Below are positions 32,760 to 41,248 of a DNA stretch of 41,248 nt, one piece after another (position 1 is the first letter of the stretch; each line of letters begins with the position of its first letter). Source of the DNA: an uncultured Clostridium sp. (GTDB taxonomy: Bacteria > Bacillota_I > Bacilli_A > RF39 > UBA660); assembly GCA_905193755.1 (NCBI GenBank), contig CAJJPX010000013.1, forward strand, positions 1-41,248. Reading direction: 5' to 3'. The notes below the pieces were generated by a model. The model was not told the DNA's origin. It did not search any database and was given only the letters and a program-made list of their open reading frames with translations. The position numbers were made by a program, and so were the translations under genes.

Positions 32760-34486
32760 GAATTAACCCTCTTAAACATTTTTTCTAGTTCATATATTGG
32801 ATACTTTATAATAGTTGGTCTTCCATGTGGACAAGTATATGGAAATTCACATTTAAATAGTCTATTTAATAACTCTTCTTGTTCATTATAACCTATATTA
32901 GTATTTGCTTTAACACTCATCTTACAAGCTAAGCGAATAGCTGCTTTTTCATTAAATTTAACTCTATCAAAGTCTCCTTTTATTTCTGAGACAAGTTCAA
33001 ATATTCTTCTTATACTTTCTTCTTCGTATCCTTCTTTAAGCCATGATGGATGTTCTGTAACTCTAAAAGTGTTAATACCAAATTCTTCTACTTTAAATCC
33101 TACGTTTCTTAAGACATCTATGTGATCATGTATTCTCATGAATTCATTTTTTGGATATTCTAAAGTTATTGGAAACAACATACTAGTAGTATAAACATCT
33201 CTTTCTTTTAATGCTTTCATATATCTTTCGTAGTTAATTCTTTCATTGGCTGCATGAATATCTATCATATACATAACATTTTCATCTTGAGCTATTAAGT
33301 ATGTACCTAGAGCTAAACCTACTGGTTTTATAAATACATCTTCTTTTTTGACTGCTTCACTATCGTATTTTATTTCTTCTTTTTCATCGTCAAATTGTAG
33401 TCTTACGTCTTCAATCTTTCTTTCAGTATATCTATAGTTATTTTCGTGATTATAGTCTACTGGTGTTTCTTTTACTTCTTCTTGATATCCTTTAAATGTA
33501 TTATCTGCTTCGTTTAAAGCAGTTCTAATAGTACTAAAAAGTAAATCATTAAGACTTTCTAGTTTAGAGAATTTAATATCTTGTTTAGTTGGATGAATAT
33601 TAACATCTATTAGAGTTGGATCTGTTTCAATATTAATAACAACTATTGGAAATTTTGTTTCTGCTAAAACTGTATGATATGCATCTTTTATGGTTCTATT
33701 AACTGATTGATTAGTAACTACTCTTCCGTTTACTAAAGTGATCATTGAGTTTCTGTTAGACTTTGAAAGATTTAAGTTACTTATATATCCATTGATTATA
33801 TAGTCGTAGTTTTCTGCTTCAATTTTGATCATGTTTTTAGATACATTAAGTCCAAATATTTCATGTATTACTTTATATATATCATTACTTCCAGATGTTT
33901 TTATCATTTCTCTTCCATCATTTATTAAAGTAAATGCAATATCTGGATGTGAAAGAGCAATTTTCTCAATATAGTTTACAGTAAGAGCAAGTTCAGCATT
34001 TAAGCTTTTCATAAATTTTAGTCTAGCTGGTGTATTATAGAATAATTCTGATACTTCAATTATAGTACCTTTTCTCATACTACCGGTTTTTTCTGTTATG
34101 AATTTACCTGCTTTTAGATTTAAATAAGTTGATTCTGTACCATCATATGTGTCTAATACTATATTACTTACTGATGATATAGCAGCTAATGCTTCACCAC
34201 GAAAACCTAAAGTATTTATAAAATATAAATCATTTTCATTTTTTATTTTAGAAGTTGCATGTCTACTAAAACATAGTTTAGCATCATCTCGACTCATACC
34301 ACATCCGTCATCAACTATCTTAATTAGTTTAGTACCTGAAAGTAATAATTCAATCTTTATATTTTTACTTCCTGCATCTATACTGTTTTCAACTAATTCT
34401 TTTACTACATTAGCTATTCTTTCTACTACTTCACCTGCTGCTATTTTATTAGCTAAGTTTTCACTCATTACATTGATTTTATTCAT
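32756..34486 (-). CDS. mutL: DNA mismatch repair endonuclease MutL
   Basis: ATPase of the GHKL type that acts after MutS. N-terminal motifs are ELVENSIDAGS, DDGCGM and GFRGEAL. The C-terminal endonuclease motif DQHA(x)2E(x)4E appears as DIHAANERINYE, with Gln replaced by Ile, and ACKMSVKA and CPHGRP are also present, so it should be a nicking MutL. At 576 aa it is shorter than Bacillus MutL (627), mainly in the linker. It ends in TGA overlapping the next ATG. No mutS lies in the window. Confidence 0.95.
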   Translation of the reverse strand: MNKINVMSENLANKIAAGEVVERIANVVKELVENSIDAGSKNIKIELLLSGTKLIKIVDDGCGMSRDDAKLCFSRHATSKIKNENDLYFINTLGFRGEALAAISSVSNIVLDTYDGTESTYLNLKAGKFITEKTGSMRKGTIIEVSELFYNTPARLKFMKSLNAELALTVNYIEKIALSHPDIAFTLINDGREMIKTSGSNDIYKVIHEIFGLNVSKNMIKIEAENYDYIINGYISNLNLSKSNRNSMITLVNGRVVTNQSVNRTIKDAYHTVLAETKFPIVVINIETDPTLIDVNIHPTKQDIKFSKLESLNDLLFSTIRTALNEADNTFKGYQEEVKETPVDYNHENNYRYTERKIEDVRLQFDDEKEEIKYDSEAVKKEDVFIKPVGLALGTYLIAQDENVMYMIDIHAANERINYERYMKALKERDVYTTSMLFPITLEYPKNEFMRIHDHIDVLRNVGFKVEEFGINTFRVTEHPSWLKEGYEEESIRRIFELVSEIKGDFDRVKFNEKAAIRLACKMSVKANTNIGYNEQEELLNRLFKCEFPYTCPHGRPTIIKYPIYELEKMFKRVNS

Positions 34487-34487
34487 A

Positions 34488-35489
34488 TTAAATCATACTC
34501 TTTCTAATGCTTACTAATTTAGTATCAAGTACATATACTTTTATACTTCCTGGTTTTGTAATCCTTATAAATCCTAAACCATTTATTAATATATCAGATG
34601 GCTCTTTTATATCATAAGTTACATTTGGTAATATAGTTAGTTTATCATTTTTAGATTTAACTTTTTCATATCTTAGTTTATCATTCATATAAAAACTAAA
34701 ACTATTTGATTTATCAGATATGTTTTCTATTCTTAAAATGTCATTTATTACTATAGCATAACCATTTCTAACTTGAAATGTTTTAACTTTTAATTCTTTT
34801 TTAGGATATAATTTAACCACTTTAGAGTAGTCTACGAAGTTATATATAGCATTACTATCTATGAATCCAGGAGTATCTACTATAACTAATCTTGGATTTA
34901 ATTTTATTGTTATATAAGATGCTGTTGTATTTGGAATACTACTTGTAGTTATAGTTGGGTTCTTACATACACTAGTAAGTAAATGATTTATAAATGTACT
35001 TTTACCACTATTAGTAAATCCTACTATATAAAGTCTTTTAACTTTATCAGTTTCTATTTTCTTTAAGAAATTATCTATATTATAGTTTTTAACTGAGCTT
35101 ATGAACATAATGTCTTCAGTATTAACTATGTTCGCTTTAATATACTCTATAAGTTTCTTTTCTTTTAGACTTTTAGGTAGTACATCTCTTTTAGTAATTA
35201 GAATATACTTTTTATTTTTAAATCTATTTATATATTTCTTAACATTTTCATTTATATTAAGAGCATCTATTAAGAATGCTACACTAGCTAAATTATCACT
35301 ATTTATATTTCTAATTATTCCATCAGTATCTATTTTTTTATCTAAAACACTATATTCACCATAATGTTTTATTTTAAAACATCTTTCACAGTATTCTGCT
35401 TTATCATATACACTAGATTTTACGAATCCTTCATCTTTAGCGTTTTCACTTTGAAGTATACTTCCACAGCCTAAACATTCTTTATTCAT
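34488..35489 (-). CDS. yqeH: Ribosome biogenesis GTPase YqeH
   Basis: A circularly permuted GTPase needed for 30S assembly. The N-terminal zinc finger uses C5, C8, C34 and C37. The GTPase motifs run G4-G5-G1-G3: TKRD (99-102), SSV (131-133), GFTNSGKS (157-164), DTPG (205-208). The G4 motif is TKRD where NKxD is usual. The C-terminal domain is present; 333 aa is somewhat short. The start overlaps the yqeG stop, the same order as in Bacillus. Confidence 0.93.
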   Translation of the reverse strand: MNKECLGCGSILQSENAKDEGFVKSSVYDKAEYCERCFKIKHYGEYSVLDKKIDTDGIIRNINSDNLASVAFLIDALNINENVKKYINRFKNKKYILITKRDVLPKSLKEKKLIEYIKANIVNTEDIMFISSVKNYNIDNFLKKIETDKVKRLYIVGFTNSGKSTFINHLLTSVCKNPTITTSSIPNTTASYITIKLNPRLVIVDTPGFIDSNAIYNFVDYSKVVKLYPKKELKVKTFQVRNGYAIVINDILRIENISDKSNSFSFYMNDKLRYEKVKSKNDKLTILPNVTYDIKEPSDILINGLGFIRITKPGSIKVYVLDTKLVSIRKSMI

Positions 35490-36006
35490 AGTATTTCCCC
35501 CTTAAAAATAGTTCTTTCTTTTCTAAACTTCCATATATTATTTTTTCTATCATTCTATTAATTAAAGTCATACTATAATCTCTTTCTGTTAGTGGGTTTA
35601 CTAGTACACTTGTTATATCTAATCTATTAGCTCCGTAAATATCTGTTAATAGTTGATCTCCTATTGCTGCTATTTCAGAACTTTTATATTTAAATCTTTC
35701 CATTATTTTATTATATTTATCTTTTCTAGGTTTTAAAGAGAATGCACAGGCATCTACCATTAAATAATCTTTAAATGGTTCTACTCTATGTTTAGGAGCA
35801 TTTGATATTATGATTACTTTAAATCCTTTATCTTTTAATTCATCAAATAATTTTTTTAGTCTTTTAGTTGGTTTATTTGAATGACTTGGTACGATTGTAT
35901 TATCTAAGTCAAATAATAAGCAACGTATCCCCTTTTTATAAAGTTTGTCATAATTTATATAATAAATGCTTTTTTGATAAATATCAGGCATAAATTTTTC
36001 TACCAT
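35482..36006 (-). CDS. yqeG: YqeG family HAD phosphatase
   Basis: HAD superfamily hydrolase (IIIA subfamily) of unknown substrate. Motif I is FDLDNT (32-37, D33 and D35), motif II IIISNA, motif III lysine in LKPRKDKY, motif IV GDQLLTD. I chose the ATG at 36006 because GAGGAAG lies about six bases upstream; five codons earlier there is another ATG without one. A TATAAT box lies at 36027-36032. It leads the operon yqeG-yqeH-mutL-56 aa-miaA-lipoprotein. Confidence 0.9.
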   Translation of the reverse strand: MVEKFMPDIYQKSIYYINYDKLYKKGIRCLLFDLDNTIVPSHSNKPTKRLKKLFDELKDKGFKVIIISNAPKHRVEPFKDYLMVDACAFSLKPRKDKYNKIMERFKYKSSEIAAIGDQLLTDIYGANRLDITSVLVNPLTERDYSMTLINRMIEKIIYGSLEKKELFLRGKYYE

Positions 36007-36050
36007 ATCACACTTCCTCATTTAACATTATATCAAGATTTAGAGTTAAA

Positions 36051-36090
36051 AAAAAGAAAAGTCTTATGTTTTATAAGATTTTCTTTTTTA
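36051..36090. terminator. Terminator of the pilin/DUF285 gene
   Basis: TCTTAT pairs with ATAAGA around GTTTT, extended by A/T pairs, with T tracts on both strands. Confidence 0.75.
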
Positions 36091-36094
36091 TTGA

Positions 36095-37789
36095 TTATTT
36101 TTTTGTGAAATATCCTGGAGTAGTTGCTTTATCTATACGAGCATATGTTATATCATCACCATAGTCTTTATATTTAGTACCATTACCACCAACTAAAGAT
36201 GGCACATAATTAAATATATATCTGCTATCTGTAACATTTGTTGTCACAAATTTATCACTGGCATATATTGTTTTTAGATTATCACATTCTGAAAACATAC
36301 TATTCATATCGGTTACATTGCTTGTATCAAAACTACTTAAATCTAAGACTGACACTTCAATATATCTAAACATAGATTTCATCTCTGTAACTTTTGATGT
36401 ATCAAAGTTGTTAACTTTCAATGAAGTAACTTTGCTTAATCCAAACATATAACTCATATCAGTTACCTTAGATGTATCAAAGTTATTTAAGTCTAAAGCT
36501 TGCACTCTACTTTGATAAAACATTTGGTTCATATTAGTGACATTACTAGTATCAAAACTGCTCACATTAATGTTTGTTGCTGCTGACTCTCTAAACATAC
36601 TACTCATATCGGTTACTTTGCTTGTGTTAAAATTGCTTAGATCTAAACTAGTTGCTTGACTCTCTGAAAACATAACAATCATATCTATAACATTGCTTGT
36701 ATCAAAGCTACTTATATTAATATTTGTTGCTGCTGACTCTCTAAACATACTACCCATATCTGTAACTTTGCTTGTATCAAAACTACTTAAATCTAATGAT
36801 GTAGCTTCAGATTTATAAAACATAGCACTCATATCGGTTACATTACTCGTGTCAAAGTTTGTTAAATCTAAGTCTTTTGCTTTGTTGCCACTAAACATAC
36901 TACTCATATCGGTTACTTTGCTTGTATCGAAGTTTTTTAAATTTAATGACTCAGACATGCTATTTTTAAACATATTACTCATATTTGTTACATTACTTGT
37001 ATTGAAACTGCTCAAGTCTATTGATGAAGCTTTGGAATTATAGAACATTGCACTCATAGATGTTATAGGTTTACCATTAATATAAGTGCAAACTTTACTA
37101 GTTACTGGTTCAGTACTTGTTCTATCAGTCAATATAACTCCCCATCCATTATTACTCATATTATTCCACGTATAACCTAGTGCAGCTAATGGGACAACAG
37201 TTGAATTCATCAATTTCACATTCAAAGATTCATTTACATTAGATATTGTCCTGGAAGAAGAACGAGGACCATACTCTTGCATATATCTATATGTATATTG
37301 ACCATTTACATATTCTGTACCTTGTACTAAGTCACCATCAAATGTACAATTTGTTGCTTCTGGTACCTTTGGAGCATTTTGTCTACAATTATATCCGTCT
37401 AAGTTTCCATCTTCTAAGTCATCAATAGTTAAATCTTCAACTGTCTTGCCATCTTTCAAGCTTGCTACCCATTTGCCATTAGATACTTTCATATCAGTTA
37501 CTTTACCACTATTATTTAAAATAACACAATATTGAAGTTTACTTCCTGTCATATCAAGCTTTGAACTATCTTTAGAATTAATTATTTTTGTTGTTTTACC
37601 ACTAATTGCATTAGACAAATATACCTTTTCTGATTCTCTATATACATTTTTAGCTTCGGTTAAAAAAGTTTCTTTTTGAGCTTTGTTATACATATTAATT
37701 ACATTAGGAAGTGCTATTATAACTAGTATTGCTAGAATTGCTATTACAGCAAGTAACTCTACTAATGTAAAACCATTTCTATCTTTCAT
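36095..37789 (-). CDS. Type IV pilin-like N terminus fused to DUF285 surface repeats (564 aa)
   Basis: The N terminus MKDRNGFTLVELLAVIAIL is a class III (prepilin) signal: a leader peptidase would cut after G6 and methylate F7. The helix continues to about 50, followed by a pilin-type globular part (to about 180) with CRQNAPKVPEATNC. Residues 240-530 hold ten copies of a 25-residue unit (F-N/D-TS-N/K-VTDM-xxMF with LDLS), the DUF285 or BspA/Mycoplasma lipoprotein repeat. The protein should be displayed on a pilus or pseudopilus. AGGAG precedes the ATG. Repeat copies are nearly identical in DNA. Confidence 0.9.
   Translation of the reverse strand: MKDRNGFTLVELLAVIAILAILVIIALPNVINMYNKAQKETFLTEAKNVYRESEKVYLSNAISGKTTKIINSKDSSKLDMTGSKLQYCVILNNSGKVTDMKVSNGKWVASLKDGKTVEDLTIDDLEDGNLDGYNCRQNAPKVPEATNCTFDGDLVQGTEYVNGQYTYRYMQEYGPRSSSRTISNVNESLNVKLMNSTVVPLAALGYTWNNMSNNGWGVILTDRTSTEPVTSKVCTYINGKPITSMSAMFYNSKASSIDLSSFNTSNVTNMSNMFKNSMSESLNLKNFDTSKVTDMSSMFSGNKAKDLDLTNFDTSNVTDMSAMFYKSEATSLDLSSFDTSKVTDMGSMFRESAATNINISSFDTSNVIDMIVMFSESQATSLDLSNFNTSKVTDMSSMFRESAATNINVSSFDTSNVTNMNQMFYQSRVQALDLNNFDTSKVTDMSYMFGLSKVTSLKVNNFDTSKVTEMKSMFRYIEVSVLDLSSFDTSNVTDMNSMFSECDNLKTIYASDKFVTTNVTDSRYIFNYVPSLVGGNGTKYKDYGDDITYARIDKATTPGYFTKK
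36285..37055 (-). repeat. 75-bp tandem coding repeats (DUF285)
   Basis: Ten in-frame units of about 75 bp. Some, for example around 36568-36625 and 36728-36785, are almost identical at the DNA level, which suggests recent duplication or gene conversion and a potential for copy-number change. Confidence 0.85.
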
Positions 37790-37862
37790 TTTCTACTCTC
37801 CTATTATTAAATAGTGTAACATATAAAAATGAAATAAACAATAATAATTAATAATTTTAAAT

Positions 37863-37891
37863 AAAAAGAATGACTTTTAGTTAGTCATTCT
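37863..37891 (-). terminator. Terminator of the obg operon
   Basis: AGAATGACT pairs with AGTCATTCT, overlapping the stop of the 54-aa gene, with TTTTTAT following on the minus strand. Confidence 0.85.
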
Positions 37892-38041
37892 AAGTATTAA
37901 TTCTTTATGTGGTATACTTGATGATTTGATATTTGATAGTAATACATTTCTATTAAAACTTACTAATCTTTTTTCTATATTTGAATCTTTGCTTTTATCT
38001 AGATATTCTAAAATTGTTTTATAGCTTAATCGCCACCACAT
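37877..38041 (-). CDS. Small protein downstream of obg (54 aa)
   Basis: A frame starting MWWRLSYKTILEYLDKSK and ending LILRMTN, basic and helical. GGGGAGAG is two to four bases before the ATG. It starts 22 bases after the obg stop, with the operon terminator overlapping its own stop, so it is co-transcribed with obg. Unrecognised; two adjacent tryptophans at the start are notable. Confidence 0.6.
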   Translation of the reverse strand: MWWRLSYKTILEYLDKSKDSNIEKRLVSFNRNVLLSNIKSSSIPHKELILRMTN

Positions 38042-38063
38042 AACTCTCCCCCTGAATTACATG

Positions 38064-39347
38064 TTAGTATAATCTTTCTTCGTATTCAAATTCTTGATTT
38101 AGTATTTGTACTGTGTCTCCCTCTTTAGCTCCAAGTGTCTTTAATTCTTCATCTACTCCTAGTGCTTTTAGTTTTGATGCGAATCTTAGAGCTGATTCAT
38201 CTGAATTAAATCTTGTCATTTTTAATAGTTTTTCTAGTTCTGGACCAGTAACTTTCCATTTACTTTCTCCGATTCTTTCGATTTTATATGGTTTTTCATG
38301 TTTGAATTCATATAAAACATAATCTTCGAATTCATTCTTTTTATAGATTTCTTCTTCTGGAAGACTTTCTAATAATTCTTTTAGTTTAAATATTAATTCT
38401 TTTGTTCCTTCTTTAGTAGCTGCGCTTACTTCTAGTATTTCTGCGTCTTTAAATTCTTTTTTGAATTTTTCTAGATTATCTTTAGAGTTTGGTAAATCCA
38501 TTTTGTTTGCTACTATAATTTCTTTTTTATTATATAAGTTTTCGTCGTATTTTTTAATTTCGTTTCTTATGATTTTGTAGTCTTCTATTACATCTCTTCC
38601 ATCTACTTCTGCCATATCTAGTACATGACATACTACTCTGCAACGACTAGCGTGACGTAAGAATTTATCTCCTAGGCCTACTCCTTCACTAGATCCTTCA
38701 ATCATTCCTGGTAGGTCTGCTACTACATAACTATAGTCACCTGCTTTTACTACTCCTAGGTTTGGTACTAATGTTGTAAAGTGATAGTCTGCAATTTTTG
38801 GTTTAGCTGCACTAATAACACTAATTAGAGAACTTTTTCCTACTGATGGGAAACCTACAAGACCTACATCTGCTAAAAGTTTTAATTCGCAACATACGTT
38901 TCTTTCTTCTCCAAGTTCTCCTAGTTCACTTGTGTATGGTGCTTTATTTTTATTTGTCATGAATGCAGCGTTTCCTTTACCACCACGACCACCTTTAGCA
39001 ACTACACATTCTTGATTATCATCAACTAAATCACAAATTATTAGGTTTGTATCTGTGTCTTTAATAGTTGTTCCAATTGGTACTACGATAACTGTATCTT
39101 CAGCAGAACTTCCTGTTTGATTACGTCCACGTCCTGTCTCTCCACTTTCACCTTTTATAACTTTTTTATATCTTAAGTCTATTAATGTACGTAAACCTTT
39201 ATCAGCTTTAAAGATGATGCTTCCACCTTTACCACCATTTCCACCATCAGGTCCTCCAAGTGGTACATATTTTTCACGTAAAAAAGAAGTACATCCGTCT
39301 CCACCTTTACCTGCTATTAGTTTTAAATTTACTTCATCAATAAACAT
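38064..39347 (-). CDS. obg: GTPase Obg/CgtA
   Basis: Essential GTPase in 50S assembly and stress signalling. The glycine-rich Obg fold fills 1-158. The G domain has GFPSVGKS (165-172), DLPG (211-214) and NKMD (281-284). The C-terminal OCT domain (about 345-427) is present, as in Bacillus Obg (428 aa). GAGGGAAG precedes the ATG, and the promoter is at 39370-39398. Confidence 0.97.
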   Translation of the reverse strand: MFIDEVNLKLIAGKGGDGCTSFLREKYVPLGGPDGGNGGKGGSIIFKADKGLRTLIDLRYKKVIKGESGETGRGRNQTGSSAEDTVIVVPIGTTIKDTDTNLIICDLVDDNQECVVAKGGRGGKGNAAFMTNKNKAPYTSELGELGEERNVCCELKLLADVGLVGFPSVGKSSLISVISAAKPKIADYHFTTLVPNLGVVKAGDYSYVVADLPGMIEGSSEGVGLGDKFLRHASRCRVVCHVLDMAEVDGRDVIEDYKIIRNEIKKYDENLYNKKEIIVANKMDLPNSKDNLEKFKKEFKDAEILEVSAATKEGTKELIFKLKELLESLPEEEIYKKNEFEDYVLYEFKHEKPYKIERIGESKWKVTGPELEKLLKMTRFNSDESALRFASKLKALGVDEELKTLGAKEGDTVQILNQEFEYEERLY

Positions 39348-39369
39348 AGTCTTCCCTCATTTCCTCTAG

Positions 39370-39398
39370 ATTATAGCATATAATACTTATTTTAGCAA
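39370..39398 (-). promoter_or_regulatory. obg promoter
   Basis: TTGCTA (39393-39398), 17 bp, extended -10 TGC-TATAAT (39370-39375). Confidence 0.8.
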
Positions 39399-39412
39399 TT
39401 GCTTTTGCATTT

Positions 39413-39437
39413 AAAAAGCCTAACTTTCGTTAGACTT
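39413..39437 (-). terminator. Terminator of the 266-aa gene
   Basis: AAGTCTAAC pairs with GTTAGGCTT around GAAA, followed by TTTTT on the minus strand. The stem closely resembles the dnaI terminator at 16133-16162. Confidence 0.85.
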
Positions 39438-39439
39438 TA

Positions 39440-40240
39440 CTATTCATTATCATTTATAAGATTGCAGTATTTTTTGTTGCTTGAATATTCTTTTGCTGTT
39501 ACATCTGTTGACTTTATATTTACATCATTTGATATTGTTATTTCGTCTATTTTAATAACTACATCCTTATCTTTAGCTAATCCTTCCTTTACTAAATCAC
39601 AATATACTTCTCCATTAGACATTAAGTCTGTAATCACATAATATACTTTAAATGTATTATTAGATAAATCAAATTCAGATATTCTTCCTGATTGAGCTAA
39701 ATCATATATGTCTTTTTGAGTTTCAGTATCATATTTTAAATTTAGTGCATTATCATATATTCTAAATGTTGTTTCATATGCGTCTATTTCTGATTTATTT
39801 ACATATTTAAATAAATATAAACCATTTATTTCTTTTGTTTCTGCTTGCATCAAATAGTCAGCATCATCACCATCAATATATTCTTCTTTTTCATAAATTA
39901 CTTTATCATTTTTTGTGAATTTTACATCATATATTTTTTGATCAGCGTCACTTAAACTTATAGTTAATTTTGTGTTATCTATATAATCACAAGTACCTGT
40001 ATTTTCGTTGTATTTACATTTTGTATAGTTGTTATAAATATTTATTATTTCACTTGAAATATTTGGCTTTTCTTGATTGCCTTCTTCTGGGTTGTTTGGA
40101 GTTGGTTCTACTATGTTGTCTTTTTTATCACTATTATTGTTATCATTCTTTAAAGTTTTAGAATAATATCCTACTAAAATTCCTATAATTGTCATTACTG
40201 ATAATAATGCAATAAAAATTATTTGTTTTTTATTTTTCAT
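39440..40240 (-). CDS. Membrane-anchored extracellular protein (266 aa)
   Basis: Signal-anchor helix at residues 7-26, then an Asn/Pro/Glu-rich linker (PTPNNPEEGNQEKP) and an extracellular domain of about 190 residues. That domain has cysteines at about 76 and 85 (CKYNENTGTC) and two near the end, possible disulfides. The build (anchor, low-complexity linker, domain) matches the 242-aa protein at 7264-7992, though the domains differ. AGAGGTG precedes the ATG. Function unknown. Confidence 0.7.
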   Translation of the reverse strand: MKNKKQIIFIALLSVMTIIGILVGYYSKTLKNDNNNSDKKDNIVEPTPNNPEEGNQEKPNISSEIINIYNNYTKCKYNENTGTCDYIDNTKLTISLSDADQKIYDVKFTKNDKVIYEKEEYIDGDDADYLMQAETKEINGLYLFKYVNKSEIDAYETTFRIYDNALNLKYDTETQKDIYDLAQSGRISEFDLSNNTFKVYYVITDLMSNGEVYCDLVKEGLAKDKDVVIKIDEITISNDVNIKSTDVTAKEYSSNKKYCNLINDNE

Positions 40241-40304
40241 AATTTCACCTCTATTTTCTAAGTATACTCTAACATTATTTTAAGGCATATGCAATCGTTA
40301 TATG

Positions 40305-40340
40305 AAAAAAAGAACCAATATATGTATAATTGGTTCTTTT
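40305..40340 (-). terminator. Terminator of the lipoprotein gene
   Basis: A 12-bp stem AAAAGAACCAAT with its complement, then a run of T on the minus strand. Confidence 0.88.
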
Positions 40341-40354
40341 AATTTTTTATAAAT

Positions 40355-41053
40355 TTAATTAGACTTTTTTGTTAATGTTAGAGATGTTACTTTATCTGGA
40401 CCCATTTCATCTTCATATTGAATAAAACCATTTGTATCTTTATTTAATCCATAGTATATTTTCCCATATTTAACATGTGTGTATCCTGCTTCAACTAATT
40501 CTTCTATACTCTTCATAGGTTCGCTTTTGACTACAGTTATTTTGCCTATGTTGTTTTTTACTAATTTGTAACCTATGAACATATGTGTTACTACTCTTGT
40601 GTCTCCTGTTAAGTCAAAACATTCACTATCATTTGTGTAGTGATATTCTGTCACAAAACGATAACTATTTTTACCATCTCCATTACCATCTATTTCATAA
40701 TACATTTTCATTTCTGTTGTTGAATATTCGTATTGCATATAATCATATAAAGATGACTCTAATTCTAAAAGTTTATCTATGTTATCATCTATTCTTATTA
40801 GTTTTGATTTATTTGCTTTTTTTAGTTCTTTTTCAGCTTCTTTACTTAGTTCTTGATATTCATCAGTTCTATAGAATGAACCAACTTTTTCTTTTTCACT
40901 TTCTACTTCTTTTTTGTATCCTTCTTCAGTTACATATATATGAGAATGTTTTCCTTCCACATCACATGCTACTGTTTTAGCACAAGAACTCATAGTAAAT
41001 AGTGTAGTTGCACTTAATATTCCTGCTAAAAATTGTTTTGCTTCTTTTGTCAT
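40355..41053 (-). CDS. Putative lipoprotein (232 aa)
   Basis: N-terminal signal (MTKEAKQFLAGILSATTLF) ending in MSSCAK, a plausible lipobox with C24 though Met at -3 is unusual. Next come a His-containing HSHIYVTEEGY, a charged helix with coiled-coil character (40-80), and a strand-rich C-terminal half. Driven by a strong promoter at 41078-41106. No known family recognised. Confidence 0.7.
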   Translation of the reverse strand: MTKEAKQFLAGILSATTLFTMSSCAKTVACDVEGKHSHIYVTEEGYKKEVESEKEKVGSFYRTDEYQELSKEAEKELKKANKSKLIRIDDNIDKLLELESSLYDYMQYEYSTTEMKMYYEIDGNGDGKNSYRFVTEYHYTNDSECFDLTGDTRVVTHMFIGYKLVKNNIGKITVVKSEPMKSIEELVEAGYTHVKYGKIYYGLNKDTNGFIQYEDEMGPDKVTSLTLTKKSN

Positions 41054-41077
41054 TATTACCCCATTTCTTGATTGCGT

Positions 41078-41106
41078 ATTTTAACATATGTTTGTGTTTT
41101 TGTCAA
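41078..41106 (-). promoter_or_regulatory. Strong promoter of the 232-aa lipoprotein
   Basis: Consensus TTGACA (41101-41106), 17 bp, extended -10 TGT-TAAAAT (41078-41083). Confidence 0.85.
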
Positions 41107-41107
41107 T

Positions 41108-41181
41108 TTAAGGAGGTGTTAGTATAGATAAATAAAAGAGCCAATTAAGGAGGTGTTAGTATAGATAAATAAAAGAGCCAA
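41108..41181. repeat. Exact tandem duplication of 37 bp
   Basis: Two identical abutting copies (41108-41144, 41145-41181). Each holds AAGGAGGTG followed by TTAGTATAGATAA and AAAAGAGCC. They sit just upstream of the lipoprotein -35. They could be an operator or activator site; read rightward, each has a perfect Shine-Dalgarno core with no ATG after it. Confidence 0.9.
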
Positions 41182-41204
41182 CTATACAAACATTTGAAGT
41201 GATA

Positions 41205-41245
41205 AAGTAAAAGTAGACACATAAAAAGAATGTGATCTACTTTTC
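41205..41245 (-). terminator. Terminator of a gene beyond the right edge
   Basis: AAAAGTAGA pairs with TCTACTTTT (41209-41217/41236-41244) and ACAT with ATGT inside. T-rich flanks lie on both strands; it most likely ends a leftward gene outside the window. Confidence 0.6.
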
Positions 41246-41248
41246 TTT

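Noticed and set aside
36285..37055. CRISPR-like regular repeats
   Set aside because: The units are 75 bp, in frame and translate to the DUF285 25-residue repeat; there are no unique spacers and no cas genes.
1..41248. Reassignment of TGA to tryptophan, as in Mollicutes
   Set aside because: The recognised proteins are full length and use TGG for tryptophan, and three genes (dnaB, yigZ, mutL) end in TGA, two of them in ATGA overlaps with the next start.

Overview
The window looks like chromosomal DNA of an AT-rich, low-GC Gram-positive bacterium. Supporting signs are Bacillus-type genes and gene order (yqeG-yqeH, mutL-miaA, primosome dnaB-dnaI, rpsT beside spoIIP), T-box leaders on aminoacyl-tRNA synthetase genes, TATAAT/TTGACA promoters, purine-rich ribosome binding sites and many intrinsic terminators. 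The gene set (SpoIIP, DUF285 surface repeats on a type IV pilin, short or stripped-down enzymes, many unknown lineage-type proteins) suggests an uncultured gut Bacilli lineage of the RF39/Mollicutes-like kind. That placement is inference. The standard code fits: every tryptophan in the recognised proteins is TGG, and three genes end in TGA.

Layout. 38-860: three small genes and tRNA-Lys. 900-5036: a membrane-anchored polysaccharide deacetylase, then a divergent LRR plus transglutaminase-like pair. 5102-7037: argS with its T-box and promoter. 7040-8790: an accessory strip holding a membrane protein, a sequence resembling a MOBV-type oriT, a 55-aa stump of a serine recombinase and a leader-peptide/attenuator unit, which I read as the scar of a mobilizable element. 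8819-9101: two tRNAs with promoter and terminator. 9136-12883: a coiled-coil protein, murC and two unknown genes. 12929-15402: a Thr T-box operon containing an unknown 158-aa gene and a ThrS without a TGS domain. 15395-19555: a membrane protein, dnaI and dnaB, an unknown gene and two microgenes. 19618-25533: two 593-aa paralogues flanking a three-gene ABC exporter. 25611-30330: uvrC, a one-domain YigZ with a leaderless promoter, a SpoIIP pair, rpsT and a secreted transglutaminase-like protein. 30363-36021: a small unknown operon, then yqeG-yqeH-mutL-(56-aa gene)-miaA-lipoprotein. 36095-37789: a pilin/DUF285 fusion. 37877-39398: obg with a 54-aa follower. 39440-41248: two surface proteins and a tandem repeat upstream of a strong promoter.

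The core genes cover translation (argS, thrS, tRNAs, rpsT, miaA, obg, yqeH), wall synthesis (murC, deacetylase, SpoIIP), replication initiation (dnaB, dnaI) and DNA repair (uvrC, mutL). The most interesting parts are the decayed mobile element, the argS T-box whose specifier reads UGA, the paralogue/ABC cluster, the pilin-DUF285 fusion, SpoIIP with a lysine where a catalytic glutamate is expected, and several microproteins from 26 to 56 residues.
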